From Chryseobacterium herbae (lineage in GTDB: Bacteria; Bacteroidota; Bacteroidia; Flavobacteriales; Weeksellaceae), in the NCBI RefSeq assembly GCF_025154075.1, contig NZ_JAOAMU010000004.1, positions 248,001 through 312,000 on the forward strand: a DNA stretch of 64,000 nt. Reading direction: 5' to 3'. Below the pieces are notes generated by a model. The model did not search any database and was not told where the DNA came from. It worked only from the letters and a program-made list of their open reading frames with translations. The position numbers were made by a program, and so were the translations under genes. Positions 25,536 to 35,280 of the stretch are shown one piece after another (within the stretch, counting starts at the first letter, position 1; each line of letters starts with the position of its first letter).

Positions 25536-26193
25536 TATGCAAATTCAAAGAAAATCATTAGCTCAGGAAGTCGCAGAAAGATTAATTCAGGGGATCACCA
25601 ATGAAGAGTACGCTGTAGGTGATAAACTTCCGATTGAACCGGAATTGATGAAAATATATGGTGTCGGCCGATCCAGCATCCGTGAGGCTATAAAAATTTT
25701 ATCGATAAAGGGAGTTCTGAGTGTGCAACAAGGTGTAGGTACCTTTGTAACTTCTAAGAATATCCAGGAATCACTGGAAGATCAGATCAGTAATGCTGAA
25801 TTCAATGAAGTGTATGAGGTTCGTTCGCTCTTAGATTCAAAGATTGCAGCGAAAGCGGCGGCTAACCGAAGTGAGAAGGAATTGGAGACTATCAAAATGC
25901 ATCTGGATCTCAGAGATCAATTCGCAAAAGAAAACCAGGCACTGGAATGCTATCAGGCAGACATTAATTTCCATATATCCATTGCTGAAGCTTGTGGGAA
26001 TACTCTTTTGAAAGAAATTTACAGAATTGCAAGCAAACATATCCTAAGAACTTTTGAAAGCAGTCACAATAACAATACAGACTCTTTTAAACTTTCTCAA
26101 AAAATACATACTGATCTTTATAACGCTATTGAAAATAAAGATTCCGACACAGCTGCACGCATTGCTCAGCTCATTGTTGAAAAAGTATACTAA
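25531..26193 (+). CDS. FadR/GntR-family transcription regulator
   Basis: A 220-residue regulator. The N-terminal winged helix (about 8-75) shows GDKLPIEPELMKIYGVGRSS (GntR recognition region), then IREAIKIL and GVLSVQQGVGTFV (wing). The C-terminal FCD domain (about 88-215) has the metal-binding pattern D-x3-H in YQADINFHISIAEACGN and a later His in QKIHTDL. FCD regulators usually bind organic acids. An upstream in-frame ATG at 25420 lies before the promoter, so ATG 25531 or 25537 is used. It sits directly before an Fsr-like exporter gene with a shared operator motif. Confidence 0.9.
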   Translation: MYMQIQRKSLAQEVAERLIQGITNEEYAVGDKLPIEPELMKIYGVGRSSIREAIKILSIKGVLSVQQGVGTFVTSKNIQESLEDQISNAEFNEVYEVRSLLDSKIAAKAAANRSEKELETIKMHLDLRDQFAKENQALECYQADINFHISIAEACGNTLLKEIYRIASKHILRTFESSHNNNTDSFKLSQKIHTDLYNAIENKDSDTAARIAQLIVEKVY

Positions 26194-26211
26194 ACATTAA
26201 ATTTATAACAA

Positions 26212-26236
26212 AATTCATCAGATGACCTGATGAATT
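26212..26236. promoter_or_regulatory. Palindromic operator before the MFS transporter
   Basis: AATTCATCAG, five bases, CTGATGAATT: perfect 10-bp arms. It begins six bases after a -7-like box TAAATTTA (26198-26205). The half-site TTCATCAG recurs at the gntR promoter. It is the likely binding site of the adjacent GntR regulator. Confidence 0.75.
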
Positions 26237-26248
26237 AAAGACTACATT

Positions 26249-27454
26249 ATGGAAAAGGTACAGACACAAACCATTGATACCACTAAAATTGTTTATCCTA
26301 TTTTATTTATGATCAGCTTTTCACATTTGCTGAATGATCTGATTCAATCGACTATTCCTTCATTATATCCTATTCTGAAAGGTGAATTCCACTTATCGTT
26401 TGCTCAAATCGGAATCATTACGCTGGTCTTCCAACTTACGGCTTCTATTTTACAGCCGTTTGTCGGAATTTATACGGATAAAAAGCCCAATCCCAGATCT
26501 TTAGCCATAGGAATGGGACTGTCAATGGCCGGTTTATTACTTCTGGCCGCAGCCCATCAATATTATGTGATTCTGATTGCCGTTGGATTGATTGGGATGG
26601 GATCGTCTATTTTTCATCCTGAAGCTTCGAGAGTTGCCCAACTGGCATCCGGCGGACAAAAAGGATTGGCTCAATCTATTTTTCAGGTAGGCGGAAATTC
26701 GGGAAGTGCTATCGGGCCTTTATTGGTTGCATTAATTATACTTCCCTTGGGACAGGGTTATGTCGCTCTTTTTGCGATTGCTGCTTTTATAGGAATCATC
26801 GTCTTGTGGAGAATCGGAAACTGGTATGCAGAAAGATTATCACTTAAGAAATCAACCAAACATCCGGATAACATTATTGAGATACAGCTTTCCCGAAAAA
26901 AGGTTCTATTTTCTATCACCATTCTGTTGGCTTTGGTATTTTCCAAATACATTTATCTGGCATCCATGACGAACTATTTTACGTTCTTCCTGATTGATAA
27001 ATTTCATATTTCCGTACAGGATTCTCAGCTGTATTTATTCATGTTTCTTGCCGCTGTGGCCATAGGAACTATCCTAGGTGGAAAATTGGGGGATAAATAT
27101 GGAAGAAAAAAAATCATTTGGGCTTCTATTCTTGGAGCAGCACCTTTTACCCTTTGTCTTCCTTACCTTTCACTGGGATGGACTATCACATTTGCTGTTT
27201 TGATAGGATTAATTATCGCATCAGCATTTTCTGCCATTCTTGTCTATGCTACCGATCTTATGCCTAATAAAATTGGATTGGTCGCCGGACTATTTTTCGG
27301 GTTTATGTTTGGAATGGGCGGAATCGGTTCTGCTGTGCTAGGAGCTGTAGCAGATGATACGGGAATCGAATATGTATTCAGAATTTGTGCATTTTTACCT
27401 CTTATCGGTATTATCACAGCTTTCTTACCTAATATTAAAGGGCGAAAAAAATAG
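26249..27454 (+). CDS. MFS transporter, fosmidomycin-resistance (Fsr) type
   Basis: A 401-residue major facilitator with 12 predicted helices. The start of helix 1 (SFSHLLNDLIQSTIPSLYPI) and the LTASILQPFVGIYTDKKP segment match the Fsr subfamily. A G-x-x-x-D-x-x-G-R-K loop (LGGKLGDKYGRKKI) lies before helix 8. Fsr-type proteins export small drug-like acids; the natural substrate here is unknown. It is 55 bases behind the GntR/FadR regulator, with a perfect palindrome between, so it is probably the regulated gene. The regulator ligand may be the exported compound. Confidence 0.85.
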   Translation: MEKVQTQTIDTTKIVYPILFMISFSHLLNDLIQSTIPSLYPILKGEFHLSFAQIGIITLVFQLTASILQPFVGIYTDKKPNPRSLAIGMGLSMAGLLLLAAAHQYYVILIAVGLIGMGSSIFHPEASRVAQLASGGQKGLAQSIFQVGGNSGSAIGPLLVALIILPLGQGYVALFAIAAFIGIIVLWRIGNWYAERLSLKKSTKHPDNIIEIQLSRKKVLFSITILLALVFSKYIYLASMTNYFTFFLIDKFHISVQDSQLYLFMFLAAVAIGTILGGKLGDKYGRKKIIWASILGAAPFTLCLPYLSLGWTITFAVLIGLIIASAFSAILVYATDLMPNKIGLVAGLFFGFMFGMGGIGSAVLGAVADDTGIEYVFRICAFLPLIGIITAFLPNIKGRKK

Positions 27455-27582
27455 ACTCAAAATAAAACTACAAGGGATTAACATAATCGTATTTTACCCG
27501 TTCCTGATCCTCGTATTTTTCAGCGAGCAATAAACCAAAGATTAAGGAATCATTATATATTTCACATTTTATAGAGATAATA

Positions 27583-27613
27583 TTGTATACATATACTTTT
27601 ATGCTTAAATTTG
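27583..27613 (+). promoter_or_regulatory. Promoter of the secreted surface protein gene
   Basis: TTG (27583-27585), 20 bases, TAAATTTG (27606-27613): a good -33/-7 pair. The ATG at 27644 follows 30 bases later. Confidence 0.8.
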
Positions 27614-27643
27614 GTTAAAACATTAACCTTAAATCTCTATAGT

Positions 27644-28417
27644 ATGAAATCTATTCTACTTTCCAAGAGCCGCCTTTTTCAGGCCGCATTATTTTTAGCC
27701 TTTTTATTCCAATCGAATAATTCACAGGCACAAAGCAGAATCTACGCCAACGATCAGCACTCCAATGTATATGGAGTATGTCTGGGATGTGGCGTACAGA
27801 ATCCCCTGAATGCCGTGGGAGACAACGAAGACAACTATTCTACCATGGTCATGGGTACCGTTTTATTAGGAGGCGTTGAACAGACCCTAAGATTCCCTGA
27901 AGTGAGAATCAACACTAAATTGGTCATCGGTATCGGAACGAATAACATTCCTCTGACAGTTCAGCTGTTAAGCGGTGTGTACATAGAAACGATGAGTGGA
28001 ACGACAGCCAACAATGACAGCCAAATGATATCCGCCAGTTTACTGAAGCTAGCAGACACTCCAAACAGAGCAACGATTGAACTTACTCCTGCCAGCTCAT
28101 ATAACGCCGTTAAAATCAGACTGAGCGGTGGTGTATTAAGTCTTGGTGGTGGATTCAGAGTGTATTATGCTTACCAGGATCCCCTTTCTACGATCATGGC
28201 TTACAGCAAAGCCGGACAGGTTACTCTGGGTGGGACCGTTCCATTAGAAGGGGCCCAAGTTACCCTAAGAAATACTTCAGGAAAAGAAGTACATCGCTCT
28301 ACCCTGAAATCAAATACTTTTGAACTGTCTACTCCACAACCAGAAGGTATTTACATCCTGACGGTGGAAGCAAAAGATAAAAAGACTTACACCCGTAAGA
28401 TCAGAATTACGAACTAA
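27644..28417 (+). CDS. Secreted protein with T9SS C-terminal sorting domain
   Basis: A 257-residue secreted protein. The signal peptide (about 1-30) ends NNSQAQS. A beta-rich domain (about 35-185) with CLGCGVQNPLNAVGDNEDNY near its start recurs in Bacteroidota surface proteins; I know no function. The C-terminal 70 residues (GAQVTLRNTSGKEVHRSTL, then PEGIYILTVEAKDKKTYTRK) form a type A sorting domain that directs export by the type IX system and attachment to the surface. An upstream in-frame ATG at 27611 overlaps the -7 box, so ATG 27644 is chosen. It has its own promoter and terminator. Confidence 0.82.
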   Translation: MKSILLSKSRLFQAALFLAFLFQSNNSQAQSRIYANDQHSNVYGVCLGCGVQNPLNAVGDNEDNYSTMVMGTVLLGGVEQTLRFPEVRINTKLVIGIGTNNIPLTVQLLSGVYIETMSGTTANNDSQMISASLLKLADTPNRATIELTPASSYNAVKIRLSGGVLSLGGGFRVYYAYQDPLSTIMAYSKAGQVTLGGTVPLEGAQVTLRNTSGKEVHRSTLKSNTFELSTPQPEGIYILTVEAKDKKTYTRKIRITN

Positions 28418-28433
28418 GAAACAGGACTTATTA

Positions 28434-28472
28434 AAACTCCGGCAGGCTTTCAGCCTGCTGGAGTTTTTTTTT
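28434..28472 (+). terminator. Terminator of the T9SS protein gene
   Basis: AAACTCCGGCAGGCT and AGCCTGCTGGAGTTT form a 15-bp stem (one wobble) with loop TTC and a T-run. Confidence 0.9.
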
Positions 28473-28486
28473 GCCTTCTTGTAGGC

Positions 28487-28519
28487 AAAAAAAATCGGCG
28501 GCCCTCCGGGCCGCCGATT
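28487..28519 (-). terminator. Terminator of the minus-strand B12 operon
   Basis: AATCGGCGGCCC, loop, GGGCCGCCGATT: a 12-bp GC-rich stem followed on the minus strand by eight T. Its T-run and that of the facing terminator are themselves complementary (TTTTTTTTGCCT / AGGCAAAAAAAA). Confidence 0.9.
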
Positions 28520-28545
28520 CCTTGAAATAAAATAGACTGTGAAAA

Positions 28546-30825
28546 CTATTTTTTGATTAATTTCTGTTGGTATACTGCTTTATCAGTTACAGCCTTCAGA
28601 ATATAGACTCCGTTCGGAAGCATGCTTACATTGATCTGGCCATTGTTAAGCTGCGTATTCACCACTTTTCCGGAAGTATCATAAACGGAAACGTTTAGGA
28701 TTTTCTCCTGAGTTTTGATGGTAAGAATATCGGTCACCGGATTCGGATAGATACTGAACTCAATTTTCTTCACTTCAGCTGTTGCTAAAACAGAAACTGT
28801 ACTGTTTACGGTAAGGGTTTTCTCAACTACTTTACCGTTTGAATTAAAGGCGATCTTGATATCAGCATTTCCTGAAGCAATCGGTGTCAGAACAAGTTCA
28901 TCATTTTCGTTGATTACGGCAGAAACAGCTGCTGGATTTGAGTTCGATTTAATTGTTTTTACAATAGCTGATGAAAGATTATCTTCATCAGAAACGATTG
29001 TTTTCAGATCAATCACGGATGCACTATTCACATTAACCTGTGAAGGGAATGTATTGCTAACTGTAGGAAGTGTATTATCCGGGAATACGGCTACTGCAGG
29101 GAACCAATAATAATCATTAAGCGTTTTTGTATTGATCAATGCTCCGGTTGCATCAAAAGTATGGATCCAGTTTTTCTGGTAGTGTGCACCGTAGCCACTT
29201 TCTGTAGTATTTAAGATTAACTCATCCGTTATAGGATTCATACGAAGTCCGGCGCCATAAGGAATTTGCTTATAGGTACCTGTCTGACCGGGAATTGTTA
29301 CAAAGCTTTCGTTAAATGCTTTTGTCGTTACATCAAATTTTACAATTTGTGCTCCTGATACAAAACTGTTTACTGAGTTATTCCAGTATAAAACATTCTG
29401 CTTACTACTTGCTGTAAAGCTTCCTGCATTCCATGCTCCCCAAGATCCTAAATATTTAGTTGTAGGGATGTTATATGGAGTCGTTACAAATGTCGTTGTA
29501 TTAATATTCACCACTTTCTGATCCTGAATAGCCCAGATGCTTCCGTCTTTTGCCTGAACAATTGAGTGGAAAGCTCCCGGAATGGTACTCACCACCGTAT
29601 CAGTTGCCGGGTCAATCACTAAAATTCCAGCAGACTGCTTTACGGCAAATACATATTTCGAAGAACGGACCATATTTCCTATCTGTCCCGCATATTGTCC
29701 GCCACCGCCTGTTCCGGTTATCAGGCTTCCCACCTGCATATTCGCGATATCAAATACAAAAATACCGTTCGAAGCTCCGATGTATCCTTTATTTTCATTA
29801 ACACCAACGAATGACCTTCCATCACCTCCGCCGATGTTATTAAATCCAGCAATTTTCTGCATCGTTTGTGCATTCGCTACTACCAGTCTTCCTCCAGGCG
29901 TATATTGTGTATCGCCACCGTCTGCAGCCTGCTTTGAAATAAAATAGAATTTATCTCCGTAGATTGTTCCATATTGCGTTGTAGCACCAAAAGCCTGGTT
30001 GTTATTAGCGTTGCTATACACACGGTAATTGATCTGTCCGTTACTGTCAATAAAGTTCACAGAACCATTGGTGTGTCCGAACCATTCTTCATTCACCATG
30101 AAATATCCATTCGCAAAATTGGTTGATGCCACATAAGGAGATACCGGCGTCAACGTTGAAGAAATGGGGAAACTCTCCATTCCTGCATTAAAATTCCACA
30201 CATCATATGACCCATTCTGAAGCACACGGGATGTAGCACCCACTCCTGAATATCCGAAAGCGGCATCTGCAGGATCTTTTACCCAATATGACCAGTAGCT
30301 GTTGTACCATCCTGATCCCCAATGATCCGCAGCATCTGCTGCAGTATAATCATCAAAATCATAAGCAGCTGTATTAACGATACCATTTACAGGATAATAA
30401 GGATAGGTTATATTTCCGCTTTTGTAAAGCGCATTGCTGTTCTGTCCGTTCAGGTCAAAGCCCATTCCACCGATTGCCGTTCCGAATTGTGTTCCCGGAT
30501 AAAGCAATGTAAAAAATCTGTGATCTGCCTTCGCGATGGCTTTCATCATGTCTTCTCCGGTAGCGTTTCCGTTCCATCTGAATCCCCATACCAAAGCATC
30601 AGGATTTTTGCTGTCATTCCACTGTACCACGAAAGCCGCTTCGTTGGTACCGCTTCCCACCCAATACTGAATATCAGAAAAACTGATATTGGTGGTTACT
30701 GTCGTATTCAGCTGATTGCTGCTGGTACCCTGAATATCATTTCTGGGTACGCCCTGTACTTTTATCTGCGCATTCGCAAAGAACGCAAACAGAAACAGTA
30801 CGGTAAAAAGATAAAACTTTTTCAT
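28546..30825 (-). CDS. T9SS-sorted surface protein of the B12 locus
   Basis: A 759-residue secreted protein (signal peptide about 1-19). The N-terminal domain (about 25-235, with FVVQWNDSKNPDALVWGFRW and GEDMMKAIAKADHRF) resembles a domain I associate with Bacteroidota surface proteins next to corrinoid transporters; this is from memory. The middle (about 250-600) is a propeller of the DUF5074/YncE kind, with repeats such as GDKFYFISK and GNMVRSSKYVFAVK. The end (about 685-759) is a type A T9SS sorting domain (IEFSIYPNPVTDILTIKTQE, PNGVYILKAVT). It is the last gene of the riboswitch operon and probably binds cobalamin or an analogue at the surface, by inference. Confidence 0.78.
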   Translation of the reverse strand: MKKFYLFTVLFLFAFFANAQIKVQGVPRNDIQGTSSNQLNTTVTTNISFSDIQYWVGSGTNEAAFVVQWNDSKNPDALVWGFRWNGNATGEDMMKAIAKADHRFFTLLYPGTQFGTAIGGMGFDLNGQNSNALYKSGNITYPYYPVNGIVNTAAYDFDDYTAADAADHWGSGWYNSYWSYWVKDPADAAFGYSGVGATSRVLQNGSYDVWNFNAGMESFPISSTLTPVSPYVASTNFANGYFMVNEEWFGHTNGSVNFIDSNGQINYRVYSNANNNQAFGATTQYGTIYGDKFYFISKQAADGGDTQYTPGGRLVVANAQTMQKIAGFNNIGGGDGRSFVGVNENKGYIGASNGIFVFDIANMQVGSLITGTGGGGQYAGQIGNMVRSSKYVFAVKQSAGILVIDPATDTVVSTIPGAFHSIVQAKDGSIWAIQDQKVVNINTTTFVTTPYNIPTTKYLGSWGAWNAGSFTASSKQNVLYWNNSVNSFVSGAQIVKFDVTTKAFNESFVTIPGQTGTYKQIPYGAGLRMNPITDELILNTTESGYGAHYQKNWIHTFDATGALINTKTLNDYYWFPAVAVFPDNTLPTVSNTFPSQVNVNSASVIDLKTIVSDEDNLSSAIVKTIKSNSNPAAVSAVINENDELVLTPIASGNADIKIAFNSNGKVVEKTLTVNSTVSVLATAEVKKIEFSIYPNPVTDILTIKTQEKILNVSVYDTSGKVVNTQLNNGQINVSMLPNGVYILKAVTDKAVYQQKLIKK

Positions 30826-30864
30826 TTTTTGAATTATATATATTAGATTTTGTTTTCCGTATTA

Positions 30865-32073
30865 CTAATTGAGATGCAGGTCATAAGCTCCTCCTACTTC
30901 CGTAGAAACTTCTCCAAGCCAGCCCGCTTCCTGATTGATTCCTGTATACACTTTTATAAAATCGATGCCTGGAAGCTTTACATAGTTTCCGTTCTTATCT
31001 ACTGCCCAGGAAATATCTATGTTTGAGGCTTCATCGTTGTTCGGGGCATTATCGGCATACCCATAATCATAAGACCTTCCCACCCAGTAATTTCCCACTC
31101 CGCTTTGGTCGTAATAATTATCCTTAAGTCTGGTTCCCGTTAGGCTGTAAGAAGCACTTGATAGCCATAAAGGATAATAACTTTGTGAATGGAAAGCATT
31201 TTTTGTTTTAAATCCGGAATTCCCCATATTATCCTGCCATTTGATGTACTCCACATCAGTCTGCCAAGGCTCACTTCCGAAAATGGGAGGTTTATTTTCA
31301 TTAGGCTTTAAGTATGTTATGCTGTAATTCTTAGTTGTTGTATTTTTAAAATATTCGCTGCCGGCGATCTCATACCATTCATCTTCATCAGGCTTACCAT
31401 TTTTATTTTTATCGTAGCCAACCATGATAATTCCGGGTTCGCAAGATCCTGTTCTAACGGCAGCAGCCTCATTTCCCCAAAAAGAATTGCCCAAAATTTT
31501 GAAATCTCTTCCTTCAAGATTCGGAATAGTATGGTCAAAACCAAAAGCAACGTAGCCGCCAAAACCACCTAGTGTAACGAACATAGAATTACCTCCTACC
31601 AATACTCCTTTTGCTGTTTTAATCATATCGGCCTCTGTATTTCCGTTCAAATATTCCGGATTCTCATTGATAAACTGGCCTACAGCCGGACGGAATTCAA
31701 AGACATCTGAAATATATTTGCTGTAAGGCGTAAGCTCTTTATTAACAATAATCGTCGACTTATAGATCTTCACAGCTCCTTTCATTTCTACCTTTAATGT
31801 CAAAGGATAAGTCTGTACTGTAGCACTCACAAAATCCAGCTGCTGCTGATCTGAAATCACAGCATCATTAATGCTCCACGTCAGCTTACCTTTAATTTCT
31901 GGATCTATACTCAGAAGCTTAAGTCTGTCTATAGTATATGATTCTTTAAGAACTTCTGTAGGAAAAGTGACTTCTTCTATGACTTCCTCACTATCGCTTT
32001 TGCAAGCTGCAATGCCCAGCAGTACTAAAGAGAGAAGTAGGATCTTTAAAATATGTTTCGTTTTTCTTTCCAT
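30865..32073 (-). CDS. Surface lipoprotein of the B12 locus
   Basis: A 402-residue lipoprotein (lipobox GIAAC, Cys at about 24). An Ig/cadherin-like domain (about 35-125) is followed by a domain of about 270 residues rich in Trp, Tyr and Gly with an EF-hand-like acidic loop (GYDKNKNGKPDEDEWYEI). It has no T9SS tail and is probably held on the outer membrane by its lipid. Similar cell-surface proteins accompany TonB corrinoid receptors in other Bacteroidota. It lies between the propeller lipoprotein (14 bases) and the T9SS protein (39 bases) in one operon. Exact role unknown. Confidence 0.72.
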   Translation of the reverse strand: MERKTKHILKILLLSLVLLGIAACKSDSEEVIEEVTFPTEVLKESYTIDRLKLLSIDPEIKGKLTWSINDAVISDQQQLDFVSATVQTYPLTLKVEMKGAVKIYKSTIIVNKELTPYSKYISDVFEFRPAVGQFINENPEYLNGNTEADMIKTAKGVLVGGNSMFVTLGGFGGYVAFGFDHTIPNLEGRDFKILGNSFWGNEAAAVRTGSCEPGIIMVGYDKNKNGKPDEDEWYEIAGSEYFKNTTTKNYSITYLKPNENKPPIFGSEPWQTDVEYIKWQDNMGNSGFKTKNAFHSQSYYPLWLSSASYSLTGTRLKDNYYDQSGVGNYWVGRSYDYGYADNAPNNDEASNIDISWAVDKNGNYVKLPGIDFIKVYTGINQEAGWLGEVSTEVGGAYDLHLN

Positions 32074-32087
32074 TTTTTCTGATCTGA

Positions 32088-33221
32088 TTATTTATACAAA
32101 AAAGCAAAGTGAGCAGGAATATTCCCGCCTTCTGTTTTCCACTTGAATTTTCCGCTCTTGTCGAAACAGTACACATATCCGGTAGTCACGTAGTTTTTCG
32201 CATCCGTTAGATAAATGTCTTCCGTATAAGGATTTACTGCAATTCCGTAAGGAGCTTTGATCTCGTCCACATATTGCTGGTCGATAATTTTATTGGAAAT
32301 GATCTGCTCTGTTTTTACATCAATAATCCCGAAGGTCTTGACATAAGTATGGGTATTATAGTTAAATTCATTACCATAATAATACAGCTTGTCATTCACG
32401 ATTGTCATTCCGCTGACGGCGACATGAAAGTCTTTTTTCACGGTTCCTGTAGCAGCATCCAAAAGGAAAAGACTGGATGGAATGTTATAGTAATCACCTC
32501 TTGAGCTCACATACAGATCTCCATAATTGTCCTTTCTAATACGGTGGAGATTAATCGCTACGTCAATTTTCTTAGTTTGTGTAAAGCTATTCAGGTCAAT
32601 GACGGAAACGGTTTTATCATAATTCGGGAACATATATCCCCCGGAATTCGCCACAAAAAGCTGATCGCCCATCACTTCTATTTCTTCCGGCTGATACCCT
32701 ACAACCACCTGTCTTTCGATGTTTAGTGATGTAGTATCAATTTCCACTACTTTTCCCGGAGGAGCGTTCGGATTCAGATCAACGGGACCTGCGTAGCTGC
32801 TGGCATAGACTTTATTGCCTTTAAAAGCCAGATAACGGCAGTTCTGCAGCTGTATAGTCTTGATTCGTTTGGCAGTTTTCGCTTCAAGTACTTCAATTTT
32901 ATTGGAAACATTCACTACCACATACATTTTGCTACCGTAGATCATGATATGATTTCCCACATCACCCAGCTCTTTTACCACAGAAGGATTGGTTTCCCCG
33001 TAAATATTCTTGCGGTATGTTCCTGTCGCATAATCGAAATAATCGAGCGTACATTTATTGCTCCCCATATTTCCTTCGTTCAAAAGATAAAAACCTTTAA
33101 TAGGCAGATCTTCACCGGTGCTTACCTCTTTTGTTTCCGAAGGAACTATATTGTCATCCGTCCTACACGAGAACAGAAAGAAAAGAGTAAAAGCCAGCAG
33201 GCAAAAGTTTAGTTTTTTCAT
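32088..33221 (-). CDS. YncE/BtuG-like beta-propeller lipoprotein
   Basis: A 377-residue lipoprotein (FLFSC lipobox, Cys at about 19) built of beta-propeller blades typical of YncE/DUF5074: repeats such as YGSKMYVVVNVSNKIEVLEA, NKVYASSYAGPV and GDQLFVANSGG. In Bacteroides, surface propeller lipoproteins of this kind (BtuG) bind cobalamin tightly and sit as a lid on BtuB. The gene overlaps the TonB receptor gene by four bases (ATGA), implying coupled translation, and lies behind a cobalamin riboswitch, so a BtuG role is likely. Sequence identity to BtuG was not tested. Confidence 0.8.
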   Translation of the reverse strand: MKKLNFCLLAFTLFFLFSCRTDDNIVPSETKEVSTGEDLPIKGFYLLNEGNMGSNKCTLDYFDYATGTYRKNIYGETNPSVVKELGDVGNHIMIYGSKMYVVVNVSNKIEVLEAKTAKRIKTIQLQNCRYLAFKGNKVYASSYAGPVDLNPNAPPGKVVEIDTTSLNIERQVVVGYQPEEIEVMGDQLFVANSGGYMFPNYDKTVSVIDLNSFTQTKKIDVAINLHRIRKDNYGDLYVSSRGDYYNIPSSLFLLDAATGTVKKDFHVAVSGMTIVNDKLYYYGNEFNYNTHTYVKTFGIIDVKTEQIISNKIIDQQYVDEIKAPYGIAVNPYTEDIYLTDAKNYVTTGYVYCFDKSGKFKWKTEGGNIPAHFAFLYK

Positions 33222-35248
33222 AATGTAAAGCTTACAATAAGTTTAAAGTTTCTTCCGGGCATCGGATAATTCCTGACCACGTCATAGTATTGATTAAGGA
33301 CGTTATTGACCTCAAAACCGGCTTTAATCTGATGAGAATGCCAGTTGAATTTTTTCTGAACAGATAAATCGTGCGTGTACCATGGCTGAAGATAATTGGC
33401 TTTGATATTATTCAGCTGAGCATCATAACGCTCTCCGGTATACATAAAACTGTAATTGAAACTCCAGTCTTTATAATCCGCCATCATGGTAAAGGTTAGC
33501 GCATGCCAAGGCACATAGGAAATCTGGTCACCGTAATAGTCGTCACTTTTATCGGTATAATCTCCGGCACGCTGATAGGTATAGCTTACCAAAGGTTTCA
33601 GTTTCAATTTATTAATATCAAATTCCGCCTGAACATTCACGTCCGCCCCAATGATTTTCACTTCACCCAGATTCACCATCATCCATCTGAAAAGATTGGT
33701 GGTAGGAACAGCGATAATCTTGTTCTCTACTTCATTATAATAGCCATCCACTTTCACATAGATGCCTTTAAAAAATTGATGATCGTAGAGTTTCTGATAA
33801 GTAAAACCTACATCGTACTGGTTCGTATATTCAGGTTTCAGCATCACATTTCCAATCATCGTGTAATACAGATCATTGAAAGTAGGCATCCTGAAAATTC
33901 TTTTGTAGAAAGCTCTTAAGGTTAAATCTTTTGATTCAAAAGGCTGATAGCTAAGGAAGGCAGAAGGAGTCCATTCTGTTTTATCAGGAGATTTTGCATT
34001 CATTTTCACTTCTTCGTGGACAAAAGTTCCGAGAACGCTTCCCAAAAATTTAAAACGGTTCCACTGATAGGTCGTGGCAAAAGCAACGAGTGAAGTATAA
34101 CGGGTAGGATATGAAAAATCCCTCAGACTGGCATTGAGATTATTATACTGAAAGTCAAAACTTGCACTTACATCCCAGTTTTTATTAATAGAATAAATAT
34201 TTGAATTGGAAAAATAGAGCTCTCTCTGAACATAAGAATTATCGATTGGCAGCGCTGTGTTGGCTATATTCACCGTATCTAAAAACCGGGTGTAGTCATA
34301 GGCAAATTTAGCTTTAATCTGCGTTTCAAATTTTGGAAATAATTTTTTACGAAAACTGGCCTGGACAAAATAATTTTCATCCAGCATCTGCTGACCTTTA
34401 GGTATGAAATTATTATTAACAATGGCTGTGGGAACTCCACGATCGGAAATATAACCAAATCCACGTACACTCCAGCTTCCATCATTAATGGTTCCGTTTA
34501 AAGCCCCTTCAAAACGCTTCGCACGGATATAGGAATCATATCTTCTCGCAATGGTATCATTGGCAACAGATCCGTCAGAATTTTTCTTTTCGTATTTAAA
34601 CTTATACAATCCATCACTCTGTACAAATTCCGAACTGAAACTTGCCGAAACTCTGTCTGAAAGCTTCTGCTCCAGACGGAAAGAAGGATTAAACAAACTG
34701 ATCGAACCTAATTTCAGCTTCACCGTTAAGTTGGTTTTCTGATCTCCTTTAAAAACAGGTATTTTAGGCTGAAGATAAATAGATCCCGAAGATCCGAAGT
34801 CCTTTGCCGGCTGAAAAACTTCACTTTTCTGGCCGTTGTATAAAGAAATGGCTTCAAGATCATCCAGTGAAAACTTTCCAAGATCCACGATTCCGTTCTG
34901 AACATTTCCCAGCTGAATACCATCATAGAAAACACCCACATGCTGGCTTCCCATACTCCGGATATTCACCGTTTTCATGCCGCCCATCCCGCCATAATCT
35001 TTGATCTGAACTCCTGAAAAATAGCGTAAAGCATCAGCCACCGACTGACTGTTCAGTCTTTCAAGCTGCTCTCCGGAAAGTACCTGTGCGGGAAGAATTT
35101 CTTTAAAATCTTTTTTGTAAAGCTGGATAGGAAGAATGGTTTTCTCCCTGATGGTGTCTCCGGATTGTGAGAATATAAGTTGAGATGCTGCCACAAATAA
35201 TGTGATAACGCCTTTTTTAAACTGTGAAGCAATACATGTTCTGACCAT
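33218..35248 (-). CDS. btuB: TonB-dependent cobalamin receptor (BtuB-like)
   Basis: A 676-residue outer-membrane receptor. The signal peptide (about 1-28, SQS) leads to a plug domain (about 45-155; GVQIKDYGGMGGMKTVNIRS, then VGVFYDGIQLGNVQNG) and a 22-strand barrel ending in FKLIVSFTL with the terminal aromatic needed for insertion. The substrate is inferred from the cobalamin riboswitch directly upstream and the propeller lipoprotein gene directly downstream. The start ATG at 35248 is covered by an 8-bp hairpin, which may serve as the riboswitch output. Confidence 0.9.
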   Translation of the reverse strand: MVRTCIASQFKKGVITLFVAASQLIFSQSGDTIREKTILPIQLYKKDFKEILPAQVLSGEQLERLNSQSVADALRYFSGVQIKDYGGMGGMKTVNIRSMGSQHVGVFYDGIQLGNVQNGIVDLGKFSLDDLEAISLYNGQKSEVFQPAKDFGSSGSIYLQPKIPVFKGDQKTNLTVKLKLGSISLFNPSFRLEQKLSDRVSASFSSEFVQSDGLYKFKYEKKNSDGSVANDTIARRYDSYIRAKRFEGALNGTINDGSWSVRGFGYISDRGVPTAIVNNNFIPKGQQMLDENYFVQASFRKKLFPKFETQIKAKFAYDYTRFLDTVNIANTALPIDNSYVQRELYFSNSNIYSINKNWDVSASFDFQYNNLNASLRDFSYPTRYTSLVAFATTYQWNRFKFLGSVLGTFVHEEVKMNAKSPDKTEWTPSAFLSYQPFESKDLTLRAFYKRIFRMPTFNDLYYTMIGNVMLKPEYTNQYDVGFTYQKLYDHQFFKGIYVKVDGYYNEVENKIIAVPTTNLFRWMMVNLGEVKIIGADVNVQAEFDINKLKLKPLVSYTYQRAGDYTDKSDDYYGDQISYVPWHALTFTMMADYKDWSFNYSFMYTGERYDAQLNNIKANYLQPWYTHDLSVQKKFNWHSHQIKAGFEVNNVLNQYYDVVRNYPMPGRNFKLIVSFTL

Positions 35249-35280
35249 TAGCTCATTGAGAATATTGTTGACGCTAATGG
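35245..35280 (-). promoter_or_regulatory. Hairpin covering the btuB start codon
   Basis: On the mRNA, CCATTAGC (35280-35273) can pair with GCTAATGG (35252-35245), 8 bp with a 20-base loop. The second arm contains the AUG at 35248. This may be the expression platform of the riboswitch, blocking translation. A TATCTTTG box at 35292-35299 could alternatively be a second promoter. Confidence 0.5.
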
